Source of the DNA: CAVTWY01 sp963738615
GTDB taxonomy: Bacteria; Pseudomonadota; Gammaproteobacteria; Burkholderiales; Burkholderiaceae_C
Length of the DNA: 64,000 bases
Assembly: GCA_963738615.1 (NCBI GenBank)
Contig: CAVTXI010000019.1
Span: forward strand, 1,178,001 to 1,242,000
Direction: 5' to 3'
Shown here: positions 10,280 through 18,881 of the stretch, piece by piece
Layout: the number at the start of each line of letters is the position of its first letter
Numbering within the stretch: position 1 is the stretch's first letter
Position numbers and translations under genes: made by a program
The notes under the pieces: model-generated
What the model saw: only the letters and a program-made list of their open reading frames with translations
Told to the model about the DNA's origin: nothing
The model's database searches: none

Positions 10280-10525
10280 TGTAGCCGCGGCGAAGGCTTC
10301 ACGGCCCGACCGGCCACGTTCACCGGCACGATGCCGGTCATGTCCGACATCCGCGGGCCGTGCTTGGCAATGTGTGTGGCGCGATGCGGACGGGAATCGC
10401 TGGTTCGCGGGCGCGGGCCTCGAGGGTTATATGGGCAACGCCCTTGGGGTACGCTGTAGATCACACGAGGGGTTGGAGGCGATCGTTGTTGGTCGTCGTG
10501 CCGAATGTCCCCCAGGAGATTGACC

Positions 10526-11374
10526 TTGAATCGTTGGATACGCCCTTTCGCCCTGTCGGTGTGCGCCTCGGTACTCGTCGCCTGTACGGCAGTCCCCCTC
10601 GCACCGTCGGCCGCTTCACCGTCGGCCGCACCTTCCGCATCCGCAAAGCCGGCCGACGTGAAGTCGCTGCTGTGGGTCGGCAACAGCTTTTTCTACTACA
10701 ACAACTCGATGCACGATCACGTGCGCTTCATGCTTGGCGCCGCCAAGGTCACGGGCACGCGGCAGAACTCGATCACGATCAGCGCCGCCGGAATCGACTG
10801 GCATGACATCGAGCCGCACATGCGACCCGGTTCGGGTGTGGGCCGCTACAGCTTCACGTCGACCAATGAGGTGGTCTTCAACAAGTTCGAGCGCCCGTAC
10901 GATGCCGTGCTGATCATGGATTGCAGCCAGTGTCCGATTCATCCGGTGATGGGGCCGGTGTTCCACGAGTGGGCGAAGAAGCACAGTGATGTGGTTCGCA
11001 AGTACGGCGGCCAGCCGGCGTTCTTTGCGTCGTGGGCCTACGAAGACAAGCCCGAGATGACGCAGCAGTTGCTCGACGAGTACGTCAAGGCTGGCAAGGC
11101 GAACAAGGCGCTCGTCGTGCCGGCGGGCCTTGCGTTCGCGGAGTCGATCAAGCGGCGCGCCGACATCAAGCTCTACATCGCCGACAAGCGCCACCCGTCG
11201 GTTGCCGGCACGTATCTGGCATCAGCCGTGGTGCTGGCGTCGATCTTCAAGACCAACCCCGTCGGTTCGACCTACACCGCCGGCCTGCCGGCCGATGTGG
11301 CCGCGCACCTGCAGCAGGTGGCTTGGGATACGGTCAAGGCTTTCGAAGCCAAAGAGGGCCGCGGCAGCTTCTGA
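10526..11374 (+). CDS. SGNH/GDSL-like lipoprotein
   Basis: About 282 residues. I chose TTG at 10526 because AGGAG lies seven bases upstream; an in-frame ATG at 10505 is the alternative. The N-terminus is a lipoprotein signal with lipobox LVAC. After an Ala/Ser/Pro-rich linker comes LLWVGNSFFYYNNSMH, which resembles block I of SGNH hydrolases (Ser in a GNS setting). Near the end DKRHPSVAGTYLAS resembles block V, with the D-x-x-H-P-S pattern of the catalytic Asp/His. It is therefore probably an envelope-anchored esterase or acyl-hydrolase of unknown substrate. It stands alone between divergent and convergent neighbours. Confidence 0.65.
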   Translation: MNRWIRPFALSVCASVLVACTAVPLAPSAASPSAAPSASAKPADVKSLLWVGNSFFYYNNSMHDHVRFMLGAAKVTGTRQNSITISAAGIDWHDIEPHMRPGSGVGRYSFTSTNEVVFNKFERPYDAVLIMDCSQCPIHPVMGPVFHEWAKKHSDVVRKYGGQPAFFASWAYEDKPEMTQQLLDEYVKAGKANKALVVPAGLAFAESIKRRADIKLYIADKRHPSVAGTYLASAVVLASIFKTNPVGSTYTAGLPADVAAHLQQVAWDTVKAFEAKEGRGSF

Positions 11375-11389
11375 CGGTTTGACCGTCAG
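11371..11389. terminator. Hairpin spanning two convergent stop codons
   Basis: CTGACGGT at 11371-11378 and ACCGTCAG at 11382-11389 form a perfect eight-base-pair stem with a TTG loop. The stop codon of the lipoprotein gene (11372-11374) and that of the opposing ankyrin gene (11386-11388) both lie in the stem. It lacks a T-run, so any terminator activity would be weak or factor-assisted, and it would act in both directions. Confidence 0.5.
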
Positions 11390-12093
11390 CGCGCGGCCTC
11401 GAGCATCTTCACCATCTCGACGTAGCCGCGCCCGCGCGCCAACTGCATCGGCGTGCGCCCTTCGCGGTCCGCGAGCTTCGTGCTCGCGCCCGCTTCGAGC
11501 AGCGCCTTCACGCAGGCCTGATGGCGCTTGCCGCCGTCACCGAGCACGATCGCTTCGATCAGTGCCGTCCAGTGCAGGTTGTTCACGTGATCCACCGGCG
11601 CGCCCGCAGCGATCAGTTGCCGCACAACGCCGTCGTGGCCCAGGTGTGCCGCGGCGATCAACGCGGTGCCGTCATAGCGGCTGGTCGTGAGCTTCGCGCT
11701 CGCGCCCCGCGCCAGCAGCAGCCGCAGCGTCTCCTCGTCGTCGGCAACGGCGGCGATCGTGACAGCGTCGTAGCGGTCGTTCTCGAGCGCCGCCGTGTCG
11801 GCCCCTGCCGTCAGCAAGGCCGTGAGGGCGCCACGTTGTTTCGCGAACGTCGCCACGTGCAGCGGCGTGCGACCGTAACCGTCACGCATCTCGATCGCCT
11901 TGCGGTCGCGCGCGGCAGCTTCGATGGCTGCCGCGTCACCGCGTTGCGCCGCAGCGTGCAGGCCGCGGTAGGCCGCGACTTCGGCCGTTGAAGGCGCCAC
12001 CTGCGCAGGCGCGGTCGCGGCGGACATCAGGGCCACGGCAAACGTCATTGCTCGGCGAGCACTCTTGGCGCGCCGGCTCCAGTCTTTGGGCAT
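11386..12093 (-). CDS. Exported ankyrin-repeat protein
   Basis: 235 residues with a signal-like N-terminus (AMTFAVALMSAATAPAQ) and about five ankyrin repeats. The clear ones carry GYGRTPLHVATFAKQRGALT, YDGTALIAAAHLGHDGVVRQ and HWTALIEAIVLGDGG, ending with DREGRTPMQLARGRGYVEMV. Ankyrin repeats mediate protein binding; small exported versions in proteobacteria have mostly unknown partners. It is a single gene convergent with the SGNH-like lipoprotein. Confidence 0.85.
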   Translation of the reverse strand: MPKDWSRRAKSARRAMTFAVALMSAATAPAQVAPSTAEVAAYRGLHAAAQRGDAAAIEAAARDRKAIEMRDGYGRTPLHVATFAKQRGALTALLTAGADTAALENDRYDAVTIAAVADDEETLRLLLARGASAKLTTSRYDGTALIAAAHLGHDGVVRQLIAAGAPVDHVNNLHWTALIEAIVLGDGGKRHQACVKALLEAGASTKLADREGRTPMQLARGRGYVEMVKMLEAAR

Positions 12094-12290
12094 GGTTGGA
12101 AGTGTTTTGGTTGGAATCGAGAGGGCACATTGGGGCTGAATCGGGGATCAAAAGTTCCGAGGATGAGCGTTGAGCGTCCGGCCCTTGGTGCTGCTACCGA
12201 CGCCAAGGCAGGCATCCCGCTTGCAGAATCTCGTGCGTTTGAATTTCACGGTCCAGCGATCCAACGATCCAATTCCCCTTCGGAGCAACG

Positions 12291-13325
12291 ATGACCCTCG
12301 CATCCTTCACCCGCCGCGCGCTGCTGGCAGCGACGGTGGTCTTTGCCGCCGCGCCTGCATGGGCGCAGACGCCGATCAAGTTCCAACTCGACTGGCGTTT
12401 CGAGGGGCCGGCCGCGCTGTTCCTCGCGTCCGACGCCAAGGGTTACTACAAGGCCGCGGGCCTGAACGTCACCATCGACGCCGGCAACGGCTCGGGCGGC
12501 ACGGTCACGCGCGTGGCCTCGGGCGTCTATGACATGGGCTTCGCGGACCTGGCCGCGTTGATGGAGTTCCACGCCAACAACCCCGACGCGCCGAACAAGC
12601 CTGTCGCGGTGATGATGGTCTACAACAACACGCCCGCCGCGGTGCTGGCGCTGAAGAAGAGCGGCATCAAGACGGTCGCCGACCTGTCGGGCAAGAAGAT
12701 CGGCGCACCGGGTTTCGACGCGGGCCGACGCGCGTTCCCGATCTTCTCCAAGGCCAACGGCGTGTCGAACGTGACCTGGGTGACGATGGACCCGCCGCTG
12801 CGCGAAACCATGCTCGCGCGCGGCGAGGTCGATGCGATCACCGGCTTCTCGTTCACATCGCTGCTCAACCTCGAGGCGCGCGGCGTCAAGGCCGACGACA
12901 TCGTCGTGCTGCCCTATGCCACGCACGGCGTGAAGCTGTACGGCAACGTGATCATCGCGTCGCCCAAGCTGATCAAGGAGAACCCGCAAGCGGTGAAGGC
13001 CTTCCTGTCGGCGTTCGTCAAGGGCGCCAAAGACGTGATGGTCAACCCCGACGCATCGATCGACTACGTGAAGGCGCGCGACGGCATCATCAACGTCGAC
13101 CTCGAGAAGCGGCGCCTGCGCATGGCGATCGATGCCGTCGTTGCCAGCCCCGACGCTCGCAGCGAAGGCTTTGGCGTGGTGGTGCCGGGGCGCTTGTCGC
13201 TGATGGCGTCGCAGGTGTCCGACGCGTTCGGCACCAAGTCGCGCGTCGACCCCGCCGCGGTGTGGACCGACCAGTTCCTGCCGCCCAAGGCCGAGCTGAA
13301 CGTCCTGCCGGCGCCGAAGAAGTAG
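12291..13325 (+). CDS. ABC transporter substrate-binding protein (NMT1/SsuA-TauA type)
   Basis: 344 residues with a signal peptide ending at AWAQ. The mature start KFQLDWRFEGPAALFLASDA is typical of the NMT1/THI5-like group, which binds sulfonates, nitrate, pyrimidine precursors or aromatic acids. GSGGTVTRVASGVYDMGFAD and AGRRAFPIFSKANGV are family-like. It is the first gene of a compact importer operon with the ATPase starting three bases after its stop. The ligand cannot be assigned from sequence; the catabolic supercluster downstream suggests, without proof, an organic acid. Confidence 0.9.
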   Translation: MTLASFTRRALLAATVVFAAAPAWAQTPIKFQLDWRFEGPAALFLASDAKGYYKAAGLNVTIDAGNGSGGTVTRVASGVYDMGFADLAALMEFHANNPDAPNKPVAVMMVYNNTPAAVLALKKSGIKTVADLSGKKIGAPGFDAGRRAFPIFSKANGVSNVTWVTMDPPLRETMLARGEVDAITGFSFTSLLNLEARGVKADDIVVLPYATHGVKLYGNVIIASPKLIKENPQAVKAFLSAFVKGAKDVMVNPDASIDYVKARDGIINVDLEKRRLRMAIDAVVASPDARSEGFGVVVPGRLSLMASQVSDAFGTKSRVDPAAVWTDQFLPPKAELNVLPAPKK

Positions 13326-13328
13326 GCC

Positions 13329-14168
13329 GTGGCGTTCGTCGACTTCCGCAACGTCTGGCTTGCCTACAGCGACGAGTTGCTCGCCCAAGGGCAGTTCGCC
13401 GTCGAAGACATCTCGCTGCAAGTGGGCGAGGGCGAATTCATCGCCATCGTCGGCCCGTCGGGCTGCGGCAAGTCGACGTTCATGAAGCTGACCACCGGCC
13501 TGAAGATGCCGACGAAGGGCAGCATCATGATCGGCGGCCAGCCCGTGACCGGGCCGCTGAAGATCACCGGCATGGCCTTCCAGGCGCCCAGCCTGCTGCC
13601 TTGGCGCACCACGGTCGACAACGTGCTGCTGCCGCTCGAGATCGTCGAGCCCTACCGTTCGAACTTCAAGCGCAAGCGCGCCGAGTACGAAACCCGTGCC
13701 CGCGAACTGCTGCAGAGCGTCGGCCTTGGCGGCTACGAAGACAAGTTCCCGTGGCAGCTTTCCGGCGGCATGCAGCAGCGCGCCAGCATCTGCCGCGCGC
13801 TGGTGCACGAACCGAAGATGCTGCTGCTGGACGAACCCTTCGGCGCGCTCGACGCCTTCACGCGCGAAGAGCTGTGGTGCGCTTTGCGCGACCTGCACGC
13901 AGCGAAGAAATTCAACGTCATCCTGGTTACGCACGACCTGCGCGAAAGCGTCTTCCTGGCCGACACGGTCTATTGCATGAGCAGAAGCCCCGGCCGCTTC
14001 GTCGTCAAACGCCAGATCGACCTGCCACGCCCGCGTGACCTCGAGGTGACGTACACGCCGCACTTCACCGACATCGTGCACGAACTGCGCGGCCACATCG
14101 GCGCGGTGCGCAAGCCTGTATCGGGCAACACCGCGGCGGGGAACGCGACGGCGACGGTTGCGCCATGA
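13329..14168 (+). CDS. ABC transporter ATP-binding protein (SsuB/TauB type)
   Basis: 279 residues from a GTG start. Walker A is GPSGCGKST, the Q-loop is near AFQAPSLLPWRTTVDNVLLP, the signature is LSGGMQQR, and Walker B is LLLDEPFGALD, followed by the switch His in VTHDLRES. All catalytic elements are present. It couples ATP hydrolysis to the permease encoded next, with which it shares a four-base overlap. Confidence 0.95.
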   Translation: MAFVDFRNVWLAYSDELLAQGQFAVEDISLQVGEGEFIAIVGPSGCGKSTFMKLTTGLKMPTKGSIMIGGQPVTGPLKITGMAFQAPSLLPWRTTVDNVLLPLEIVEPYRSNFKRKRAEYETRARELLQSVGLGGYEDKFPWQLSGGMQQRASICRALVHEPKMLLLDEPFGALDAFTREELWCALRDLHAAKKFNVILVTHDLRESVFLADTVYCMSRSPGRFVVKRQIDLPRPRDLEVTYTPHFTDIVHELRGHIGAVRKPVSGNTAAGNATATVAP

Positions 14169-14935
14169 AGATCACCAAGTCGGTCGAACGTTGGGCGCCG
14201 CTCGTGGTGTTGGCGGCGGTGCTGCTGCTGTGGCAGTTGCTCGTGATGTTGTTCCGAGTGCCCGAGTACATCTTCCCCACACCCTGGCAGATCGGGCAGC
14301 AGTTCATCGAGTTCAAGGGCCCGCTGCTCGAAGCCGCGTGGAAGACCTTCTGGGTCACGATGCTCGGCTTTGCGCTGTCGATCGTGGTCGGCGTGATGCT
14401 GGGCTTCCTGATCGGCAGCTCGCGCTTGGCCTACACCGCGCTGTACCCGCTGATGATCGGCTTCAACGCGATCCCGAAGGCGGCGGTGGTGCCGATCCTG
14501 GTCGTGTGGTTCGGCATCGGCCTGGGGCCGGGCGTGCTCACCGCGTTCCTGATTTCGTTCTTCCCCATCACCGTCAACATCGCCACGGGACTGGCGACGC
14601 TCGAGCCCGAACTGGAAGACGTGCTGCGCGTGCTGGGTGCCAAGCGGTGGGACGTGCTGACGAAGGTCGGCCTGCCGCGGTCGATGCCGTACTTCTACGG
14701 CTCACTGAAGATCGCGATCACGCTCGCCTTCGTCGGCACCGTGCTTGCCGAGATGACAGCCGGCGATTCAGGCATCGGCTACCTGATGCAGACCGCCGGC
14801 AGCCAGCAACGCATGCCCCTGGCTTTTGCGGGGCTGGTGACCATCGGCGCGATGGCGATGGCGATGTATGAGCTGTTCTCGTGGGTCGAAAGGCGCACCA
14901 CGGGGTGGGCGCATCGGGGGTCACAGGCGGCGTGA
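14165..14935 (+). CDS. ABC transporter permease (SsuC/TauC type)
   Basis: 256 residues with about six membrane segments. The cytoplasmic EAA loop that contacts the ATPase is visible as LEDVLRVLGAKRWDVLTKVG followed by LPRSMPYFYGSLK. ATGA overlap with the ATPase gene shows translational coupling. With the two genes before it, it forms a complete binding-protein, ATPase and permease importer. Transcription probably ends before the hip operators that begin six bases after its stop. Confidence 0.93.
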   Translation: MKITKSVERWAPLVVLAAVLLLWQLLVMLFRVPEYIFPTPWQIGQQFIEFKGPLLEAAWKTFWVTMLGFALSIVVGVMLGFLIGSSRLAYTALYPLMIGFNAIPKAAVVPILVVWFGIGLGPGVLTAFLISFFPITVNIATGLATLEPELEDVLRVLGAKRWDVLTKVGLPRSMPYFYGSLKIAITLAFVGTVLAEMTAGDSGIGYLMQTAGSQQRMPLAFAGLVTIGAMAMAMYELFSWVERRTTGWAHRGSQAA

Positions 14936-14940
14936 CGTTG

Positions 14941-14960
14941 ATGTCCTCCTTAGAGGACAT
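14941..14960. promoter_or_regulatory. HipB-type operator, distal copy
   Basis: ATGTCCTC and GAGGACAT form a perfect eight-base inverted repeat around CTTA. Written as TGTCC-N8-GGACA, it has the arm length and spacing of the E. coli HipB operator (TATCC-N8-GGATA). It is 40 bp, about four helical turns, from the second copy and upstream of the HipB-like gene, so it is probably an autoregulatory site. Confidence 0.7.
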
Positions 14961-14980
14961 TTTCTTAGCCTAGGGCTAAT

Positions 14981-15000
14981 ATGTCCTTCATGAAGGACAT
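14981..15000. promoter_or_regulatory. HipB-type operator overlapping the hipB start codon
   Basis: ATGTCCTTCATGAAGGACAT is a perfect 20-bp palindrome of the same TGTCC-N8-GGACA form. It contains the ATG at 14981 and the in-frame ATG at 14990, so a repressor bound here would cover the translation start region. Between the two copies lies a third, different inverted repeat, TTAGCC-TAG-GGCTAA (14965-14979). Confidence 0.7.
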
Positions 15001-15277
15001 CATTGGTCTGCCCCAAGACCTCGGCAACGCGGTCCGCGCCGCCCGCAAGGGGTCGGGCCTGAAGGCCACCGACATCGCCCGCCGCTCCGGCCGCGCGCGC
15101 AACGTGCTGTACCGGCTCGAACGCGGCGACGACGTCACCGTCGCGTCGCTGCTGGACATCCTGCGTGCGATGGGGCTGGGCCTGCGCGTGGAGTCGGCCG
15201 CTGCGCCAACCCTGGACGACGTGCGACGCCGATTCAGCCAAGACGCGGACGACGCGGAGAACGACGGTGCTGCCTGA
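14981..15277 (+). CDS. hipB: HipB-like XRE-family antitoxin/repressor
   Basis: 98 residues. A Cro/C1-type helix-turn-helix is visible at about residues 13-60 (VRAARKGSGLKATDIARRSG and ARNVLYRLERGDDVTVASLL). It is the first gene of a two-gene module; the next gene, a HipA kinase, starts inside its last codons. HipB proteins neutralise HipA and repress the operon through palindromes like the two found here. The first of two possible ATGs (14981) is used here; the second at 14990 is equally possible. Confidence 0.85.
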   Translation: MSFMKDIIGLPQDLGNAVRAARKGSGLKATDIARRSGRARNVLYRLERGDDVTVASLLDILRAMGLGLRVESAAAPTLDDVRRRFSQDADDAENDGAA

Positions 15278-16541
15278 GCGGGTGCGCGAACTGGCGGTCG
15301 TCGTTGGCGCGGATCCGACGCGGTCGGCCACCGGCCAGTTGCTGAAGCACTCGATCTACGAGTTCCGCTACGTCGACACGACCGACAACGCACAGCCCGC
15401 AGTCAGCCTGCTGATGCCGCCGAACCGGCCGACGTGGCAGGACGGCGATCTGTTCCCGGTGATGGATCAGAACCTGCCGGAGGGCGAGCTGTTTATGCGC
15501 CTGCGCGAGCTGTACCCCAAGCAGCCGCTGACGCCGATGCACCTGTTGGCGTTGATCGGCAGCAACGGCATCGGCCGCTTGGCCTTCCGCCTGCCGAATG
15601 CATTGCCGGTGGCTGCTGGTCCAGTGCTCGACCGCGCGACGCTGATCGCCACCCGCTTCACGCCCGAAGTCTTCGACGAACTGGTGCGCGCCTACCTGAG
15701 TACCGGCTCCGGCATCGCGGGCATGCAGCCGAAGATCATGGTGCCCACGCGGGCATCGATCCCGATCCCGAACCTGATCGTCAAGGCGGCCTCGCCGGCC
15801 TACCCCGGCCTGGCGGCGAACGAATACCTGTGCCTCAGCGCAGCGCGCCGCGCCGGCATCGACGTGTCGTCATTTGAACTCTCCGACGACGGACAGCTAC
15901 TGCTTATCGACCGATTCGACATCGCCGATGACGGGACCCGCCTGGGATTCGAAGACGTGGCCGCGCTGATGGGACTGCGCGTGCGCGACGTGCACTCCGA
16001 TCGCAAGTACCAAGGCAGCTACGAAGCGATCGCGCAACTGCTGCGCCTGTTTGGACTGGCGGCCGATGACCTGCGGCGCCTGTTCGAACAGGTGGCGCTG
16101 TCGGTCATGGTGCGCAATGGCGACGCGCACCTGAAGAACTTCGGCGTGCTCTACACGCACCTCGGCGACGCGCGTTTGTCGCCGTTGTTCGACGTGGTGA
16201 CGACGTCGATCTACACCTATACCCGCTACCCCGGCGGCCCTGAACTCGAAGACCACACGCTGGCGTTGAAGCTGCTCGTCGGCAAAGGCCGCACGCGGAC
16301 CTATCCGACGACGCAGGAGTTGCTGGCGTTCGGCAACAAGATCTGTGGCGTGACGCGGCCGCAGACGGTGATCGACCGCATCGCGGCGGCGATGCACGAC
16401 ACGATGGTGCATGCACGGGGCGACGCGCGCATCCCGCAGGCTCTGTGCGAGTCGATGGCGCGTGCGTGGGAGCAGGGCCTAGCTCACGCGGCCCTCAATG
16501 CATCACAAACCCCCCGTTCACCGCGAGCAACTGCCCGGTGA
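15267..16541 (+). CDS. hipA: HipA-like serine/threonine kinase toxin
   Basis: About 424 residues from GTG 15267, which overlaps the hipB stop by 11 bases. HipA kinases phosphorylate proteins such as glutamyl-tRNA synthetase and cause dormancy. Family features: SGIAGMQPKIMVP (the GxQPK ATP loop), LLLIDRFD, the catalytic VRNGDAHLKNFGVLY and the following SPLFDVVTT (metal-binding Asp). All key residues look intact. The N-terminal HipA subdomain is also present, so it is a full-length single-chain HipA, not a split HipS/HipT form. The gene ends 47 bases inside the opposing SDR gene. Confidence 0.88.
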   Translation: MLPERVRELAVVVGADPTRSATGQLLKHSIYEFRYVDTTDNAQPAVSLLMPPNRPTWQDGDLFPVMDQNLPEGELFMRLRELYPKQPLTPMHLLALIGSNGIGRLAFRLPNALPVAAGPVLDRATLIATRFTPEVFDELVRAYLSTGSGIAGMQPKIMVPTRASIPIPNLIVKAASPAYPGLAANEYLCLSAARRAGIDVSSFELSDDGQLLLIDRFDIADDGTRLGFEDVAALMGLRVRDVHSDRKYQGSYEAIAQLLRLFGLAADDLRRLFEQVALSVMVRNGDAHLKNFGVLYTHLGDARLSPLFDVVTTSIYTYTRYPGGPELEDHTLALKLLVGKGRTRTYPTTQELLAFGNKICGVTRPQTVIDRIAAAMHDTMVHARGDARIPQALCESMARAWEQGLAHAALNASQTPRSPRATAR

Positions 16542-17262
16542 CGAAGCGCGACAGGTCTGACAGCGCGTAGACCACCGCGCCGCTCACATCCTGCGGCGTC
16601 TGGTCGCGCTGAAGGGCGCGCTGGTCGCGGTACAGGCGGTGGCGGTGTTCGGGTACGTATTGCGTGGCTTCGACCAGCGTCAGGCCCGGGGCGACGGCGT
16701 TGACGGTGATGTTCGACGTGCCGAGTTCGCGCGCGAAGGATTTCGTCATCGCGATCACCGCGCCTTTGCTCGCGACGTAGGCCATCAGGTTCGGTGCGCC
16801 CCACAGCGCGGTGTCGGACGCCAGGTTGACGACGCTGCCGTGGCCCGATGCGCCCAACGCCTGGGCGCAGGCACGCGTCATCAGCCACGTGCCGCGCACG
16901 TTCACGTTCATCACGCGGTCCCACACGTCGACCTCGAGTTCGGCGTGGCTGCGGCCGCCTGAGTTCGTGATCGCGCCGTTGTTCACCAACCCGTCCAGTC
17001 CACCGAGCGATTTCACCGCGGACTGCGCGCAGGTTTCGATCGACGCCGGGTCGGCCAGGTCCAGCGGCAGCGCCTGCACGTCGAGCCCCTGCGCGCGCAG
17101 CGTCAATGCCGACTGCTCGGCCAGGTCCGCCAACAGGTCGGCGATGACGACCCGCGCGCCGTGTCCGGCCACCGCCGTGGCGAACTCGAGGCCAAGGCCG
17201 CGGGCGCCGCCGGTGATCAGCACGCGGCGGGCTTTCAACAAGGGTTGTGGAGTCAGATTCAT
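16495..17262 (-). CDS. Short-chain dehydrogenase/reductase (classical SDR)
   Basis: About 255 residues from ATG 17262 (a TTG two codons upstream is an alternative). The cofactor motif TGGARGLG is near residue 18, NNGA near 95, and the catalytic set is complete: Ser in VNLASDTA, and YVASKGAV giving Y-x-x-x-K. The C-terminal SRFVTGQLLAVNGGFVMH is typical of SDRs acting on alcohols or ketones. It is transcribed away from the cupin gene and shares its promoter region of about 185 bases, so both may answer to the IclR regulator at 18.9 kb. The substrate is unknown. Confidence 0.9.
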   Translation of the reverse strand: MNLTPQPLLKARRVLITGGARGLGLEFATAVAGHGARVVIADLLADLAEQSALTLRAQGLDVQALPLDLADPASIETCAQSAVKSLGGLDGLVNNGAITNSGGRSHAELEVDVWDRVMNVNVRGTWLMTRACAQALGASGHGSVVNLASDTALWGAPNLMAYVASKGAVIAMTKSFARELGTSNITVNAVAPGLTLVEATQYVPEHRHRLYRDQRALQRDQTPQDVSGAVVYALSDLSRFVTGQLLAVNGGFVMH

Positions 17263-17380
17263 AAGCAAGACAATGGTTCGAATATGAGACGCATTGCCGC
17301 GTCTCGTGATCGGACTGTGCGCCTGTGAGCGGATCGATCGGTATCAGGGTTTGTTCGAATCTGTAGGCAAAAAGTCTTCG

Positions 17381-17410
17381 TTGACAGGCTGAAGACAGCA
17401 GTCGCAGAAT
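17381..17410 (+). promoter_or_regulatory. Candidate sigma-70 promoter for the cupin-led operon
   Basis: A perfect -35 box TTGACA (17381-17386) is followed after 18 bases by CAGAAT (17405-17410), a four-of-six match to the -10 consensus. The cupin start codon is 38 bases downstream. Placement is good, but no experiment supports it. Confidence 0.45.
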
Positions 17411-17447
17411 GTCCCGTTAGAGGCACAACGTTTCTTTGGTGAGACAA

Positions 17448-17966
17448 ATGGCGGATCAAGCTTTGACGTTTCAGCAGTGGATGGAGTCGCGCTGCGCGCT
17501 GCACAGCACGCGCCGCTATGACTGGGATGCGCTGAAGTTCCAGGCCGACTTCGACCCCAAGTACCGGCGCGCGCAGATGCGCTACCTGGGCACCGGCGGC
17601 ACCGGGGTGGCGGCCGACACCAAGTCGATCCCGGCCGAGCACTTCACGTTCTCGACCATGATCATCCCGGCCGGCCACGAAGGCCCGATGCACCTGCACA
17701 CCGACGTCGAAGAGGTGTTCTTCGTGCTGCGCGGCAAGGTCAAGGTGATGTGCGAGAAGGACGGCGACACCTGGGAAGCCGTGCTGGGCGAGCGTGACCT
17801 GATCTCGATCCCGCCGGGCGTGTACCGCGGCGAGATCAACATCGGCGAAGAAGACGTGTTGATGTGCGTGATGCTGGGTGCATCGCGCCCGATCACGCCG
17901 ACCTACCCGAGCGACCACCCGCTGGCGAAGGTCAAGCGCGACGCGGCCCCGTCGGCGAAGAGCTGA
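17448..17966 (+). CDS. Cupin-domain protein
   Basis: 172 residues from the ATG at 17448, which sits behind GGTGAGAC. The cupin motifs are clear: PAGHEGPMHLHTDVEEVFFV (metal ligands His, His, Glu) and, after the usual gap, ISIPPGVYRGEINIGEED; the second motif lacks its normal His. A single-domain cupin at the head of a catabolic operon could be a ring-cleaving dioxygenase or a small-molecule isomerase. It is 24 bases before the alpha/beta hydrolase gene. Confidence 0.8.
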   Translation: MADQALTFQQWMESRCALHSTRRYDWDALKFQADFDPKYRRAQMRYLGTGGTGVAADTKSIPAEHFTFSTMIIPAGHEGPMHLHTDVEEVFFVLRGKVKVMCEKDGDTWEAVLGERDLISIPPGVYRGEINIGEEDVLMCVMLGASRPITPTYPSDHPLAKVKRDAAPSAKS

Positions 17967-17990
17967 ACGCACCCGAGCCGCCGCAACGCC

Positions 17991-18881
17991 ATGGGTTCGA
18001 TCCTGCCGCCCATCACGACCGTGCGCTGTGTGCACGGCGCTGTCGCATGGCGCGACGCGGGCACGGGCCCGGCCATCGTGATGCTGCACGGCATCGGCTC
18101 GGGTTCGGGCTCGTGGCGCGGGCAGTTCGGGGCGCTTGCGGCGCAGCACCGCGTGTTGGCGTGGGACGCGCCGGGCTACGGTGGCTCTGACCCCCTGCCG
18201 CAGCCACGACCGACGGCGCTGGACTACGCGTTCGTGCTGGGCCAGTGTCTGGCGCAACTGGGCGTGGTGCCATCCGTCGTCGTCGGGCATTCGCTGGGCG
18301 CGATCGTCGCGGCGGCCTTTGCGGCGCATGTCGATCACGCGACGCCGCCCGCCGCCATCGTGCTGGCCAGCCCGGCTCGTGGTTATGGCCGCGCCGACGA
18401 AACCTTGCGCGCCGCCAAGCTCGCCGAGCGCGTGGACATGATCGAACGGCTGGGCGTACAGGGTATGGCGCAGGCGCGCTCGGCAGCGTTGTGTGCGCCG
18501 GGCGCCAGCGACGAGGTGGTGGCCACCGTGCGCGGCAGCATGGAGCGCGTCACGCCGGGGGGCTACATCCAGGCCGCGGGCATGCTGGCCTACGACGATC
18601 TGGGTACTTACCTTCGCGCCGCGTCGTCCCCGCCCGCGCGCGTGTTGTGCGGCGAACTCGACCGCGTGACGCCACCCGACACCTGCCGCGCGGTCGCGCA
18701 CGATGCGGGCGCGCCGTTCGTGCTGCTGCACGGCGTGGCGCATGCGTGTTACGTCGAAGACCCGGCGCAGTTCAACGATGCCCTGGCGCCGGTGCTGGCC
18801 GCGGCGCTCGTGGCGGCGAGGGTCGATACGCGGCCCGAGGTCGAGCGGCGCGGCGCCGTAACGGGTGACCGACATGGCTGA
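17991..18881 (+). CDS. Alpha/beta-fold hydrolase
   Basis: 296 residues. The oxyanion region is IVMLHGIGSGSGSW, the nucleophile elbow is VVGHSLGAIVAA (Ser), the acid is probably in LCGELDRVTPP, and the His in LLHGVAHACYVEDP. This arrangement matches the meta-cleavage-product hydrolase and haloperoxidase-like group. Its setting beside a cupin, an extradiol-type dioxygenase and aromatic-ring oxygenase genes makes carbon-carbon bond hydrolysis of a ring-cleavage product a reasonable inference. The 3' end overlaps the IclR start by eight bases. Confidence 0.85.
   Translation: MGSILPPITTVRCVHGAVAWRDAGTGPAIVMLHGIGSGSGSWRGQFGALAAQHRVLAWDAPGYGGSDPLPQPRPTALDYAFVLGQCLAQLGVVPSVVVGHSLGAIVAAAFAAHVDHATPPAAIVLASPARGYGRADETLRAAKLAERVDMIERLGVQGMAQARSAALCAPGASDEVVATVRGSMERVTPGGYIQAAGMLAYDDLGTYLRAASSPPARVLCGELDRVTPPDTCRAVAHDAGAPFVLLHGVAHACYVEDPAQFNDALAPVLAAALVAARVDTRPEVERRGAVTGDRHG

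Noticed and set aside
12246..14096. 616-residue minus-strand ORF over the ABC importer
   Set aside because: Antisense shadow; the plus strand carries all ABC motifs.
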